Part shown: piece by piece, positions 47,356-56,042 of the stretch
Numbering within the stretch: the stretch's first letter is position 1
Layout: each line of letters starts with the position of its first letter
NCBI RefSeq assembly: GCF_020873915.1
Contig: NZ_JAHWGP010000002.1
Coordinates: 124,001-188,000, forward strand
DNA from: Streptomyces sp. DH5
Lineage (GTDB): Bacteria; Actinomycetota; Actinomycetes; Streptomycetales; Streptomycetaceae
Reading direction: 5' to 3'
DNA length: 64,000 nt
The notes under the pieces: generated by a model
What the model saw: the letters and a program-made list of their open reading frames with translations, nothing else
What the model was told of the DNA's origin: nothing
The model's database searches: none
Position numbers and translations under genes: made by a program

Positions 47356-48987
47356 ATGCCCCGAATACGCGGATCCCTGACGGGCCGCCGACGTCGTGCC
47401 GCGGTCGTCGCGGCCCTGGTGACCGGCTCGGCGATGCTGACCGGACCGGACCCCGCCGCGGCCGGCGGCGCTCCCCCGCCCCCGCCGGCCGTCCCGCGGC
47501 TGGACTGGAGCCGGTGCGTGCCGGGCAGCGAGTTCGACTGCGCGACGGCGAAGGTGCCGCTGGACCACGACGATCCCGGTGGCCGCACCATCGAACTGGC
47601 CGTCGTCAAGCGGCGGGCGAGCGACCCGGACCGGCGGATCGGCACCCTGTTCTTCAACCCCGGTGGCCCCGGTGGCCCGGGGACGGTGCAGATGCCGCAG
47701 AACTACACGTCCTTCCCGCCGGAGGTGCGGGAGCGGTTCGACATCGTGAGCTGGGACCCCCGCGGAGTCGGCAGCAGCACCGCGGTGAACTGCTTCGCGA
47801 GCCCCGCGGAGTCCGCCGAGTGGAGCGCGAGCCGTCCCGCGGGCTTCCCGGTGGGGGACGAGGAACGGGCGGCGTTCGCCGCCTCGTACGAGGAGCTGGG
47901 CCGCCGCTGCGAGCAGCGTGATCCCGAGCTGCTGCGCCACGTGTCGACCGCCGACACGGCGCGGGACCTCGACCTGCTCCTCGCGGCCGTCGGCGAGGAC
48001 CGGCTCAACTACCTGGGGATCTCCTACGGCACGATGCTGGGCGCCACCTACGCGAACCTGTTCCCCGGCAAGGTCCGCGCCATGATCCTGGACAGCAACT
48101 GGGATCCGCGGGCCTGGACGGACGACGCCTCGGACGAGGACCCCCGGCTGACGAGCTTCCAGCGCCTGGGGTCGGACCGCGGCGCGGCGGAGACCCTGGA
48201 CCAGTTCCTCACCCTGTGCGGGGCCGCCACGACCGACCGCTGCGCCTTCTCCGCCGGCAGCCCGGAGGCGACCCGGGCCAAGTTCGAGGAGCTGATGCTG
48301 CGGCTGCGCAAGCAGCCCGTGCACGGGTGGACCTACGCCGGCACGATCGCCGCCGCGGTGAACAGCTTCTACGTCGTCCATCCCGGGTGGACACGCCTCG
48401 CCGCCACCCTGCAGGACCTGTGGCAGGGGCGTGCCCCGACGCCCGCGCCGCTCCCGCCCCCGCCGGCGGTTCCCGAACCGGACCCGTACCTGGGCGAGGA
48501 GCAGAGCACCGCGGTGTTCTGCGGCGACAGTCCCCATCCGCGGGACCCGGCCGCCCACCACGCCCTGGAGGAGTCGAGCGCCGCCCGCGCGGGCGACACC
48601 GGCCGCTTCTGGGTCTGGTCCTCCGCGGGCTGCGCCGGCTGGCCCGCGGTCGCCGAGCACCGCTACCGGGGGCCGTGGGACAGGCCGACGGCCCACCCCG
48701 TCCTGGTGGTCGGCACCACCTACGATCCCGCCACGCCCTTCACGGGAGCACAGGCCATGGCGGCGGAGCTGGCCGACGCCCGCCTGCTCACCCACCACGG
48801 GCACGGGCACACCGCGCTGTTCAATCCCAGCGGCTGCGTCCAGGCCCACGAGAGCCGCTACCTCGTCGACGGCACCCTCCCGCCGCCCGGTGCGACGTGC
48901 GAGCAGGACACGCCGCCCTTCGGCGCGCCCAGGCCGAGCGGCGGCGTCGCCACCGGCGGGGGCGGGACGGCCGGCACCCTCTCCTGA
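47356..48987 (+). CDS. Secreted tripeptidyl-aminopeptidase-type alpha/beta hydrolase
   Basis: About 543 residues. Twin-basic signal peptide (MPRIRGSLTGRRRRAAVVAALVTG). Catalytic Ser in 'YLGISYGTMLGATYANLF', Asp in 'VVGTTYDPATPFTGAQ' and His in 'LTHHGHGHTALFNPSG', with the oxyanion loop 'FFNPGGPGGPGT'. The C-terminal TAP-like domain is complete. Streptomyces Tap and SlpD/E-type enzymes remove N-terminal tripeptides from extracellular proteins. ATG at 47356 is preferred: GGAG is 7 bases upstream, whereas ATG at 47350 has it too close. Confidence 0.93.
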   Translation: MPRIRGSLTGRRRRAAVVAALVTGSAMLTGPDPAAAGGAPPPPPAVPRLDWSRCVPGSEFDCATAKVPLDHDDPGGRTIELAVVKRRASDPDRRIGTLFFNPGGPGGPGTVQMPQNYTSFPPEVRERFDIVSWDPRGVGSSTAVNCFASPAESAEWSASRPAGFPVGDEERAAFAASYEELGRRCEQRDPELLRHVSTADTARDLDLLLAAVGEDRLNYLGISYGTMLGATYANLFPGKVRAMILDSNWDPRAWTDDASDEDPRLTSFQRLGSDRGAAETLDQFLTLCGAATTDRCAFSAGSPEATRAKFEELMLRLRKQPVHGWTYAGTIAAAVNSFYVVHPGWTRLAATLQDLWQGRAPTPAPLPPPPAVPEPDPYLGEEQSTAVFCGDSPHPRDPAAHHALEESSAARAGDTGRFWVWSSAGCAGWPAVAEHRYRGPWDRPTAHPVLVVGTTYDPATPFTGAQAMAAELADARLLTHHGHGHTALFNPSGCVQAHESRYLVDGTLPPPGATCEQDTPPFGAPRPSGGVATGGGGTAGTLS

Positions 48988-48993
48988 GCTCTC

Positions 48994-49027
48994 GCCGGCC
49001 ACCGCGCGACCGGGCGCGGTGGCCGGC
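48994..49027. terminator. Hairpin terminator between convergent genes
   Basis: GCCGGCCACCGCGC (48994-49007) pairs exactly with GCGCGGTGGCCGGC (49014-49027), a 14-base stem with a 6-base loop, between the peptidase stop and the monooxygenase stop. Confidence 0.8.
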
Positions 49028-49030
49028 GCG

Positions 49031-50863
49031 TCAGTCGCATGCCGTGTCGCGTGCCGCCGGCCGGGAGAGCGCCTCGTGCACGGACTCCTCGCGCCAGCGG
49101 CGCAGGAGTTCGTGGAAGGCGACGGCGCCGTGCGGGTAGGCGGTCGGGCCGCCCGGCCGTCCGGCCCCTTCGCGGTTGTAGTAGCCGGGGGTGCACTCGG
49201 CGTGGAACCACTCGTGGTCGGGGGCTCCTTCGACCAGGGTGGCGATCCAGGCGTCCTCCGCCTCGCGGGACGGTTCGACGAGGGCGCCCTCGGCCTCCGC
49301 TGCGGCGACGAGGGCGGCGGCGTGCACGGCCTGTTCGTCCAGGACGTGGGTGAAGTTGACGCTGCTGGCGTTCTGCAGGGACCCCATGTGGATCAGGTTC
49401 GGGAAGCCGTTGCCGGTGAAGCCGTGCAGGGTGCGGATGCCGTGCCGCGCCCAGGCGTGGAGCAACTGGGTGCCGTCCCGGCCGTGGACGGGAAGCCGGC
49501 CGGAACTGACGCCGGAGATGCCGACGGAGAACCCGGTGGCGAGGATCAGGCAGTCGAGTGCGTACTCGGTGCCGGCCACCACGACGCCGTCCTCGGTGAC
49601 GCGTTCGATGCCGTGGGTGTCTGCGGTGTCGACCAGGGTGACGTTGTCCCGGTTGAATGCCTGGTAATAGGTGTCGGAGAAGGTGGGACGCTTGCAGGCG
49701 TACCGGTACCAGGGCTTGAGGGTCTCGGCCGTTCGCGGGTCGGTGACCGTCCGCCCGACACGGGCCCGCACCTCGTTCATCTTGGCGGCGTCGGCGGCCT
49801 CGTAGGCGGCTTCGAAGGCGTCCCGGTCGGCGGGGCGGCGGAAGCTGGGCAGGAGCTTCTCCAGGAGGCCGGCCGACGACGTCCAGCCGTCGGCCACCAG
49901 ATCCTCCTCGAACTCCTCGCCGGAGACGATGCGCAGGAAGTTGTCGCGGCGCGCACGGGCCCAGCCCTCGCGCTCGGCGCCGACGTCCGCGGCCGTGGTG
50001 CGGCGGTTGGCGCGCACGTCCACCGTGGAGGGGGTGCGCTGGAAGACGTAGAGGTGTCCGGCGTCCTCCGCCAGCACCGGGACGACCTGCACGCCGGTGG
50101 CGCCGGTCCCGACGACGCCCACACGTTTGTCCGCGAGCCCCGTCAGTCCGCCACGGGGGGTTCCCCCGGTGTAGGCGTAGTCCCACCGGGAGGTGTGGAA
50201 GGTGTGCCCCTTGAAGTCCCCGATGCCGGGGATCCCGGGCAGTTTCGGCTCGGTCATGGTTCCGGTGGCGGTGACGACGTACCGCGCCCGGAAGCGGTCA
50301 CCGCGGTCGGTGTCCACCAGCCAGCTGCCAGAACTCTCCTCCCAGGTCAGCTCGGTGACGGTGGTGGAGAACAGGGCGTGGGCGTAGAGGTCGTGCCGCC
50401 GCGCGATCCGCATCGCGTGCTGCCGGATCTCCTCGCCCGGGGCGTACTTCCACTCCGGTACGTATCCGGTCTCGTCGAGCATCGGCAGGTACACGTGGGC
50501 CTCGATGTCGCAGTGGACGCCCGGATACCGGTTCCAGTACCAGGTGCCGCCGAAGTCGCCGCCCTTGTCGATGACGCGGATGCGTTCCACGCCCCGACGG
50601 CGCAGCCGGGCCCCGGCGAGGATTCCGCCGAACCCGCCGCCGACGACAGCGACGTCGACGGTGTCGCGCACCGGTTCACGGCCGGCCGGTTCGACCGCGT
50701 AGGGGTCGGCGGCGTAGAAGCCGAAGTCGGCGTCGGCGCCGAGGTACTGGCGCGGACCGTCGGGCCGGACGCGCCGCTCGCGCTCCTGGCGGTAGCGCCG
50801 GCGCAGCGCGGCGAGTTCGTCGGGGGCCGGTGCCGGGGCGGGCACCTGGGAGGAGGACGTCAT
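49031..50863 (-). CDS. Baeyer-Villiger flavin monooxygenase
   Basis: Encodes 610 residues. FAD fold 'DVAVVGGGFGGILAGARL', the Baeyer-Villiger fingerprint FxGxxxHxxxW as 'FKGHTFHTSRWDY', and NADP fold 'KRVGVVGTGATGVQVVPVL'. 'GGTWYWNRYPGVHCDIEAHVYL' is the type I BVMO block. It inserts oxygen beside a ketone to form an ester or lactone using NADPH and O2; the N-terminal extension resembles cyclohexanone/steroid-type enzymes. ATG at 50863 has GAGG about 10 bases upstream. Divergent from an SMP-30-type lipoprotein gene with a perfect TetR-type repeat between. Confidence 0.93.
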   Translation of the reverse strand: MTSSSQVPAPAPAPDELAALRRRYRQERERRVRPDGPRQYLGADADFGFYAADPYAVEPAGREPVRDTVDVAVVGGGFGGILAGARLRRRGVERIRVIDKGGDFGGTWYWNRYPGVHCDIEAHVYLPMLDETGYVPEWKYAPGEEIRQHAMRIARRHDLYAHALFSTTVTELTWEESSGSWLVDTDRGDRFRARYVVTATGTMTEPKLPGIPGIGDFKGHTFHTSRWDYAYTGGTPRGGLTGLADKRVGVVGTGATGVQVVPVLAEDAGHLYVFQRTPSTVDVRANRRTTAADVGAEREGWARARRDNFLRIVSGEEFEEDLVADGWTSSAGLLEKLLPSFRRPADRDAFEAAYEAADAAKMNEVRARVGRTVTDPRTAETLKPWYRYACKRPTFSDTYYQAFNRDNVTLVDTADTHGIERVTEDGVVVAGTEYALDCLILATGFSVGISGVSSGRLPVHGRDGTQLLHAWARHGIRTLHGFTGNGFPNLIHMGSLQNASSVNFTHVLDEQAVHAAALVAAAEAEGALVEPSREAEDAWIATLVEGAPDHEWFHAECTPGYYNREGAGRPGGPTAYPHGAVAFHELLRRWREESVHEALSRPAARDTACD

Positions 50864-50969
50864 GTGGGGGGACCTCGCTTCTGTGTCCGTCTGCTCTGCT
50901 GCGGGGCCGGTCGCCATCGGACAGCGCGAACTGCCTTATGAACAAACCGTCTTGAGGCACCGTAGCAAC

Positions 50970-50991
50970 AACCGGACAAGGATGTCCGGTT
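50970..50991. promoter_or_regulatory. TetR-type operator in the BVMO/SMP-30 spacer
   Basis: AACCGGACA-AGGA-TGTCCGGTT has perfect 9-base arms with a 4-base spacer. It sits between the divergent monooxygenase and SMP-30-type genes, about 45 bases before the latter's start. A TetR gene lies directly after the SMP-30 gene. Binding is inferred. Confidence 0.75.
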
Positions 50992-51036
50992 AGAGTGCGA
51001 GGCCACGACGATCTCCGGACAGGAAGAGTGACCCCC

Positions 51037-52056
51037 ATGCGACGACTCCGGAACCGGGCCCTGGCCGTGCTCACCGCGTGCGGCGCGCTGGCCCTGAGCG
51101 GGTGCGGCACCGAGGTACCCGCCCCCGGCGGCCCGGCCGCCCCCGGCCCCTCGGGCAGGACCGTCACCGCGCACCAGGTGATGCGGCTGACCACGGTGCA
51201 CGAGGAGACCGGCATGACCCTGCTGGAGGGGCCGGTCTTCGGCGCGGACGGCCGGCTGGTCGTCGTCGACGTCACCGCTCCGCCCGGAAAGCCGAAGGTC
51301 ATGAGCGTCGACGTCCGCGGGAAGAAGGCCCGGGCACTGTTCACCGACAGTCGGGGCGCCTACACGTCCGCCCAGTTCAGCCCGTACGACGGGCGGCTCT
51401 ACCTGTCCGACTTCGCGAACGGCGAGATCGTCTCCCTCGCTCCCGGCGGCGGCGACCGGCGCACCTTCTTCACCGGCGAGGTCGAGGGGGCGCGGATGCA
51501 GCCCGACGACATCGCCTTCGACCGGGACGGGCACCTGTACGTCAGCGACTCCCTCGGCCTGACCACGGGCGAGTCGCACGGCCGGGTGGTGCGCGTCGAC
51601 CGCGACGGCGGCGGTGCCGCCGTCCTGGCCGACGGACTCGCCGCGACGAACGGCATCTCCTTCGACGTCGGCTACCGCGGCCTGTGGATCAGCGAGCTGA
51701 CGGAGAACCGGATCTCCTACCTCCCCGTCGACGGTCGTCCCGGCGCCACCGGCCGGCACACCGCCGTCCGTGTCGACGGGGGTGTCGCCCAGACCGACTC
51801 GATCGCCGTGGACGCGGACGGCAACCTGTACCAGGCCCTGCACGGCCGGCCCGCGATGGCCGTGTACGACAGGTACGGTGAACGGCTCGCGACGGTGGAG
51901 GTCCCCGCCCGCGCCGGAGGGCTGGAGTCGGCGACCAACGTGGCGATCACGCCCGGCGGGACCAGGGCGTACATGACCGTCAGCGGACCGGCGGGCGGGT
52001 ACCTGTACACGTTCGAGGCGTTCGCGGAGGGCATCCGGCAGTCCAACGGCGGCTGA
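51037..52056 (+). CDS. SMP-30/gluconolactonase-type beta-propeller lipoprotein
   Basis: Encodes 339 residues. Signal peptide ending in the lipobox 'GALALSGC'. Six-bladed propeller repeats: 'LLEGPVFGADGRLVVVDV', 'SAQFSPYDGRLYLSDFANGEIVSL', 'QPDDIAFDRDGHLYVSDSLG', 'DSIAVDADGNLYQALHGR' and 'ATNVAITPGGTRAYMTVSG'. The Glu in the first blade and Asn/Asp in later ones fit the metal site of SMP-30 lactonases. Because it is divergent from a lactone-forming monooxygenase, hydrolysis of the lactone product is a reasonable inference, though its lipid anchor places it outside the membrane. ATG at 51037; a GTG at 51028 is possible. Confidence 0.85.
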   Translation: MRRLRNRALAVLTACGALALSGCGTEVPAPGGPAAPGPSGRTVTAHQVMRLTTVHEETGMTLLEGPVFGADGRLVVVDVTAPPGKPKVMSVDVRGKKARALFTDSRGAYTSAQFSPYDGRLYLSDFANGEIVSLAPGGGDRRTFFTGEVEGARMQPDDIAFDRDGHLYVSDSLGLTTGESHGRVVRVDRDGGGAAVLADGLAATNGISFDVGYRGLWISELTENRISYLPVDGRPGATGRHTAVRVDGGVAQTDSIAVDADGNLYQALHGRPAMAVYDRYGERLATVEVPARAGGLESATNVAITPGGTRAYMTVSGPAGGYLYTFEAFAEGIRQSNGG

Positions 52057-52069
52057 CGCCGCCGGGCCC

Positions 52070-52669
52070 TCACCCCTCGAAGGGCCGCACCGGTCCGACC
52101 GTGACGCCGAGCAGTCGCCAGCCCGCCAGCGCCCGCTCCTCGCGCTCCTCACGGGTGGGGCCGGTGACGGCCCCGGAGACCATGGCGACGGCGAGCATCA
52201 GGTCGTCGGGCCGTTCGGGCGCGCCCAGGCGGTGACCGTCCCGCAGGCATCGGCGCAGGGCGCGCTCGACCCGCTCGGACAGGTCCCGGGCGAAGGCCGC
52301 GACGGACGGCCCGCCGTTCGCCCCGTCGGCGTGCAGGAGGCCGATGAACGCCGCCGACTGCGTCAGGTGCCAGGTGAGCACCCCCAGCACGCCGTCGAGG
52401 CGGGCGTCCTGCGCGGCGGCCGCCTGCTCGACCTGGCGTACGTTCTCCTCCAGGACGGCGGCGGCGATGGCGTGCCGGTCGGGGAAGTGGCGGTAGAGCA
52501 CGCCCTGTCCGACGCCGGCCCGGCGCGCGATCCGGGACAGCGGAGCGTCCAGTCCGTCCGTCGTGAAGATCTCGCGGGCGGCGTCGACCAGAGCCGCCCG
52601 GTTGCCGGCCGCGGCCCTCGGCCCCCGGTTGGCGGGCCTCCGCCCGACCGGCGTGAGGTGCTGGGTCAT
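52070..52669 (-). CDS. TetR-family regulator (BVMO/SMP-30 locus)
   Basis: Encodes 199 residues. N-terminal helix-turn-helix 'LVDAAREIFTTDGLDAPLSRIARRAGVGQGVLYRHFPDRHAI', C-terminal ligand domain with 'VLTWHLTQSAAFIGLLHADG'. It lies 13 bases from the convergent SMP-30-type stop and is the best candidate to bind the repeat at 50970-50991, responding to a ketone or lactone. Confidence 0.92.
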   Translation of the reverse strand: MTQHLTPVGRRPANRGPRAAAGNRAALVDAAREIFTTDGLDAPLSRIARRAGVGQGVLYRHFPDRHAIAAAVLEENVRQVEQAAAAQDARLDGVLGVLTWHLTQSAAFIGLLHADGANGGPSVAAFARDLSERVERALRRCLRDGHRLGAPERPDDLMLAVAMVSGAVTGPTREEREERALAGWRLLGVTVGPVRPFEG

Positions 52670-52708
52670 CCGGCCAGGGTATCGGGGACGCCCCCACGGC
52701 CCGCCGCG

Positions 52709-53332
52709 CTACCTCACCCCGTCCGCGGCGACGGCGAGGGCCCGGCACAGGTTCGCCTCCAAGTCAGCCTGAGCGGTGGAGGGTTCGTCGCGCCAGGCGT
52801 GGTGCTCGACGGCGGCGCGCAGGGCCGCGTTGAACATCGCCGCACGGATCGTCACGCTCAGGTCGTCGGGCGGCAGCCCGGCACGCTCGGCCAGGGCGCG
52901 GGCGAACGCCGGTTCGGCCTGGTCGTAGGTCTGCAACCACACGGCGCGCAGGGCGGGTTCGGTCCGGGTGAGCCGCACCAGGGCGCCGACGGTGGCCCGG
53001 TCGGGTCCCCCGGCGACGGCCGGGGCCGCCGACAGCCAGCGGGCCGCGGCCCGCTCCAGGGGCTCGTCCGGCGGCCACTCCCGCAGGAAGGCGGTGACCG
53101 TGTCGATGCCCTCCGAGAACAGCGGCGTCACGCAGCTCTCCTTGCTCGGGAAGTAGCGCCACACCGTGCGCGCCGAGAGGCCGACGGCCCGGCCGATCTG
53201 TTCGCCGGTCGTGTGCGCCACGCCCCGGGTGACGAACAGGTCCACCGCGGCCCGGGCGATCTCGCGCCGGATCTCGGCCCTGCGCGCCTCGGTCTGGGGC
53301 GGCCGTCCCGTCCGGCCATGGCGTGCGCTCAT
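52709..53332 (-). CDS. TetR-family regulator (SDR locus)
   Basis: Encodes 207 residues. Helix-turn-helix 'IARAAVDLFVTRGVAHTTGEQIGRAVGLSARTVWRYFPSKESC', then a MftR-like C-terminal domain ('PLERAAARWLSAAPAVAGG'). ATG at 53332 has GGAGGG about 4 bases upstream. Divergent from an SDR gene; the inverted repeat at 53387-53417 between them is its likely operator. Confidence 0.92.
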   Translation of the reverse strand: MSARHGRTGRPPQTEARRAEIRREIARAAVDLFVTRGVAHTTGEQIGRAVGLSARTVWRYFPSKESCVTPLFSEGIDTVTAFLREWPPDEPLERAAARWLSAAPAVAGGPDRATVGALVRLTRTEPALRAVWLQTYDQAEPAFARALAERAGLPPDDLSVTIRAAMFNAALRAAVEHHAWRDEPSTAQADLEANLCRALAVAADGVR

Positions 53333-53386
53333 CGGTCCCTCCGGTCCGTCGGTTCGTGTGATGCAGCTCTCCGGCATCTTCCACCA

Positions 53387-53417
53387 CGACTTCGTGTCAC
53401 TCAGCGACAGTAAGTCG
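53387..53417. promoter_or_regulatory. TetR-type operator in the SDR spacer
   Basis: CGACTTCGTGTC and GACAGTAAGTCG are reverse complements at 10 of 12 positions around a 7-base spacer. The repeat lies midway between the divergent TetR and SDR genes. Binding is inferred. Confidence 0.65.
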
Positions 53418-53471
53418 TACGGTGGCGGCGGCACCCGGAACGGCCGGGCCGCCGACGGACAGGAGAACGTC

Positions 53472-54233
53472 ATGGCCGACGCATTCGAAGGACGCGCCGT
53501 CGTCGTCACCGGGGCCGGCTCGGGGATAGGCCGCGCCGCCGCGCTGGCCTTCGCCGCCGAGGGCGCCCGGGTCCTGGTCGCGGACCTGAACGCAGAGGGC
53601 GCCGCGTCGACGGTCGGGGAGATCGGGAAGACCGGCGGCACCGCGGTCGCGGTCACCGGTGACCTCGGCGAGCAGTCGGTGGTGGACGAGGTGACGCGGA
53701 CCGCCGTCGAGCGCTTCGGCGGTGTGGACGTCCTGGTGAACAACGCCGGGATCATGGACGCGATGACGGCGGCGGCGGACGTGACCGACGCCGAGTGGGA
53801 CCGTGTCCTGCGCGTCAATCTCACCGCGCCGTTCCTGCTCACCCGTGCCGTGCTGCCGCACATGCTGGCGGCCGGCCGGGGCGCCATCGTCAACACGGCC
53901 TCCGAGGCGGGTCTTCGGGGCAGCGCGGCGGGCGCCGCCTACACCGCCTCCAAGCACGGTGTGGTGGGACTGACCAAGAACCTCGCGGTGATGTACCGGG
54001 GGCAGGGCATCCGGGCCAACGCCATCGCTCCGGGCGGCACCGCCACCGGCATCACCGTGGACGCCGACCCGGCGGGGCACGGCCCGGCGGCGCTCGGCCC
54101 GCACTTCGTCAACCTGGGCCGGCTGGCCCGGCCCGAGGAACAGGCCGCGGCCATCCTCTTCCTCGCGTCCGACGCGGCGAGCAACATCAACGGAGTGGTG
54201 CTGCCGGTGGACGACGGCTGGTCGGCGGTCTGA
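53472..54233 (+). CDS. Short-chain dehydrogenase/reductase
   Basis: Encodes 253 residues, a classical SDR. Cofactor loop 'VVTGAGSGIGRAAALAFA' with 'VADLN' (Asp after the second strand favours NAD), 'NNAGIMDA', catalytic Ser/Tyr/Lys in 'NTASEAGLRGSAAGAAYTASKHGVVGL'. The C-terminal 'SDAASNINGVVLPVDDGWSAV' is typical. AGGAG 6 bases before the ATG. Controlled with the divergent TetR; likely oxidises an alcohol or reduces a ketone in detoxification or degradation. Confidence 0.93.
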   Translation: MADAFEGRAVVVTGAGSGIGRAAALAFAAEGARVLVADLNAEGAASTVGEIGKTGGTAVAVTGDLGEQSVVDEVTRTAVERFGGVDVLVNNAGIMDAMTAAADVTDAEWDRVLRVNLTAPFLLTRAVLPHMLAAGRGAIVNTASEAGLRGSAAGAAYTASKHGVVGLTKNLAVMYRGQGIRANAIAPGGTATGITVDADPAGHGPAALGPHFVNLGRLARPEEQAAAILFLASDAASNINGVVLPVDDGWSAV

Positions 54234-54990
54234 CGCCGCGCCGGTGGGCCCGGCCGGCGACCACGTCCGCGGGTTCCCCGCGCCCGGCGGCCGTCCCTGG
54301 GGGGGGCGCGCTACTCCTCGCCGAGGGGTGCGGGGCCGGCGAGCGCTCGCAGCCCCGAGCCGGATCGCGTGTCGACGAGCCGCACGATGTCGGGGCCCTC
54401 GGCCTCCAGGGCGTTCCCCGCCGTCTCGCACCGGTCGTCACGGTCGAGCAGCGCGAAGCAGCCGTCCCGGTGGGTGCGCCACCGGCTGACGGGCGCGGCC
54501 TCCCCTCGTCCCCCTGCTCGCGCGCCCTCCCCCTCGTCCCCCCGCTCGCCGAGGTTCCTCGCGAGCAAGCTGCTGAGCGCGGCCGGGACTCGGCCGCGTC
54601 CAGCCGGGGTGCCCCGGCGCCGGACGGCCTGGTCCCGGCGGCCCTCGTCAGCGGCGCCCGGGGCGAGCACGCGCTGTCCGGTCCGGCCCTTCGCCGCCGC
54701 AGTCCGCTCCGCTGTGACATGCGCCCCTCCTGCCGTCGGACGGGGACAACCGGCCATCGCCCGAGAGGACCGCACCGGTGTGCCCGGCGAGCTCCTCGGC
54801 CCGATGTCCGTACGACCCGCCGACGCGACGGCAGAGGCAGGGGGACGGCGGGCTCGCCCGCGCCCGGATGTGCGGGTGTGAGGCGGCGGGCGGGCCGGGT
54901 ACCCGTGCCCGGTCCGCGGGGGGACGCCGCACGGCCCCGTCGCCGCCTCGGGCGGTGACGGGCGACGCTCCGCGACGGAGGGAGTCGGCC
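54234..54990. other. Long stretch with one possible broken gene
   Basis: About 750 bases between the SDR and the metallo-beta-lactamase-fold gene. It holds a possible frame-shifted minus-strand gene at 54311-54720 (separate entry). The remainder, 54721-54975, is G+C-rich and shows no gene; the MBL promoter should lie in its right part. Confidence 0.4.
54311..54720 (-). pseudogene. Possible frameshifted small gene
   Basis: An ATG at 54720 has an excellent ribosome site (CAGGAGGGGCGC just upstream) and opens a frame 'MSQRSGLRRRRAGPDSACS' with biased third positions for about 45 codons. From about 54580 the bias moves to another minus-strand frame, which ends protein-like: 'RDGCFALLDRDDRCETAG', 'NALEAEGPDIVRLVDTRSG' and a TAG at 54311. 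A single frameshift would join them into about 135 residues. It could be a decayed gene, a sequencing error or chance. I recognise no family. Confidence 0.35.
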
Positions 54991-55839
54991 ATGCACGCAC
55001 CGCCCGAGGGGAGCGCCGAGATCCTCTTCATCGGCAACGCCACCCTGCTGATCCGGTACGGGGACCTGACGCTTCTGACGGACCCGAACTTCCTCCACCG
55101 CGGGCAGCTCGCCCACCTCGGCTACGGGCTCGTCTCCCGCCGGCTGTCCGAGCCGGCCCTCGACGTCGCCGACCTCCCCCACGGGGACCTGGACGCGGTG
55201 GTGCTCTCCCACCTGCACGGCGACCACTTCGACCGGGTGGCCCGGCGCGGACTGGACCGGGGCCTGCCCTTCGTCACGACCCCGCACGCCTCCCGCGTCC
55301 TGCAGGGTCTGCACGGCTTCCACCGCGCGGTGGGTCTGCGCACGTGGCAGGACCACACCGTGGTGCACGGCGACTCCCTGGTCCGTGTCACGTCGCTGCC
55401 CGGACGCCACGCCCCCGGTCCCGCCCGCCTCCTGCTGCCGCCGGTGATGGGGAGCCTGCTGGAGTTCGGTGACCGCTCCGGCGCGGTCCGCCTGGTCCTC
55501 TACCTCACCGGCGACACCCTGATGTACGACGGCCTGCGCGAGATCGCCCGCCGTTTCCCCGGCATCCACCTCGCGGTCCTGCACCTGGGCGGGACCACGC
55601 TGCCCGGCGGCCTGGTGGTCACCATGGACGCAGGGCAGGGCGCCGCGCTGCTCGATGTGATCCGTCCGCGCCACGTGCTGCCCGTCCACTACGACGACTA
55701 CACGGTGTTCCGCTCCCCGCTCGCGGACTTCCTGAGCGAGGCCGGCCGCCGCGGGCACGGCGCGCGGATCCTGCGGTGCGGCCGGGGCGAGCGGGTGACG
55801 GTGGGTGCCGAGGCCGTGGTCCTCGGGCCGTCCCGGTAG
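54991..55839 (+). CDS. Metallo-beta-lactamase-fold hydrolase (UlaG/NAPE-PLD-like)
   Basis: Encodes 282 residues, no signal peptide. Metal site 'VVLSHLHGDHFD' (HxHxDH), a second His in 'LPGRHAPGPARLLL', Asp in 'LYLTGDTLMYDG' and a final His in 'VLPVHYDDYTVF'. The first strands 'ILFIGNATLLIRYGDLTLLTDPNFL' and the full set of ligands indicate an active di-metal hydrolase, most like UlaG or NAPE-PLD-type enzymes acting on phosphodiesters or lactones. GGAGGG lies before the ATG. The substrate is unknown. Confidence 0.9.
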   Translation: MHAPPEGSAEILFIGNATLLIRYGDLTLLTDPNFLHRGQLAHLGYGLVSRRLSEPALDVADLPHGDLDAVVLSHLHGDHFDRVARRGLDRGLPFVTTPHASRVLQGLHGFHRAVGLRTWQDHTVVHGDSLVRVTSLPGRHAPGPARLLLPPVMGSLLEFGDRSGAVRLVLYLTGDTLMYDGLREIARRFPGIHLAVLHLGGTTLPGGLVVTMDAGQGAALLDVIRPRHVLPVHYDDYTVFRSPLADFLSEAGRRGHGARILRCGRGERVTVGAEAVVLGPSR

Positions 55840-56042
55840 CGCGCCGTGTCCCGGCGGTCGCGGTCCCGCCGGTGTCTGGATGCCCAGCCGGTACGTTGGG
55901 CGTAGTGTCCGCATATGCGTGGTGTCCGGTGTGACGGGTGCGACGCGGTCCGGAAGGGGACGGCGGCGCGCGGTTCTCGACGGCCGGGACACGACGCGGC
56001 CCGCGGGCACCCCATGCCCCCGCGTCCGGGGAGGGATGGCTG

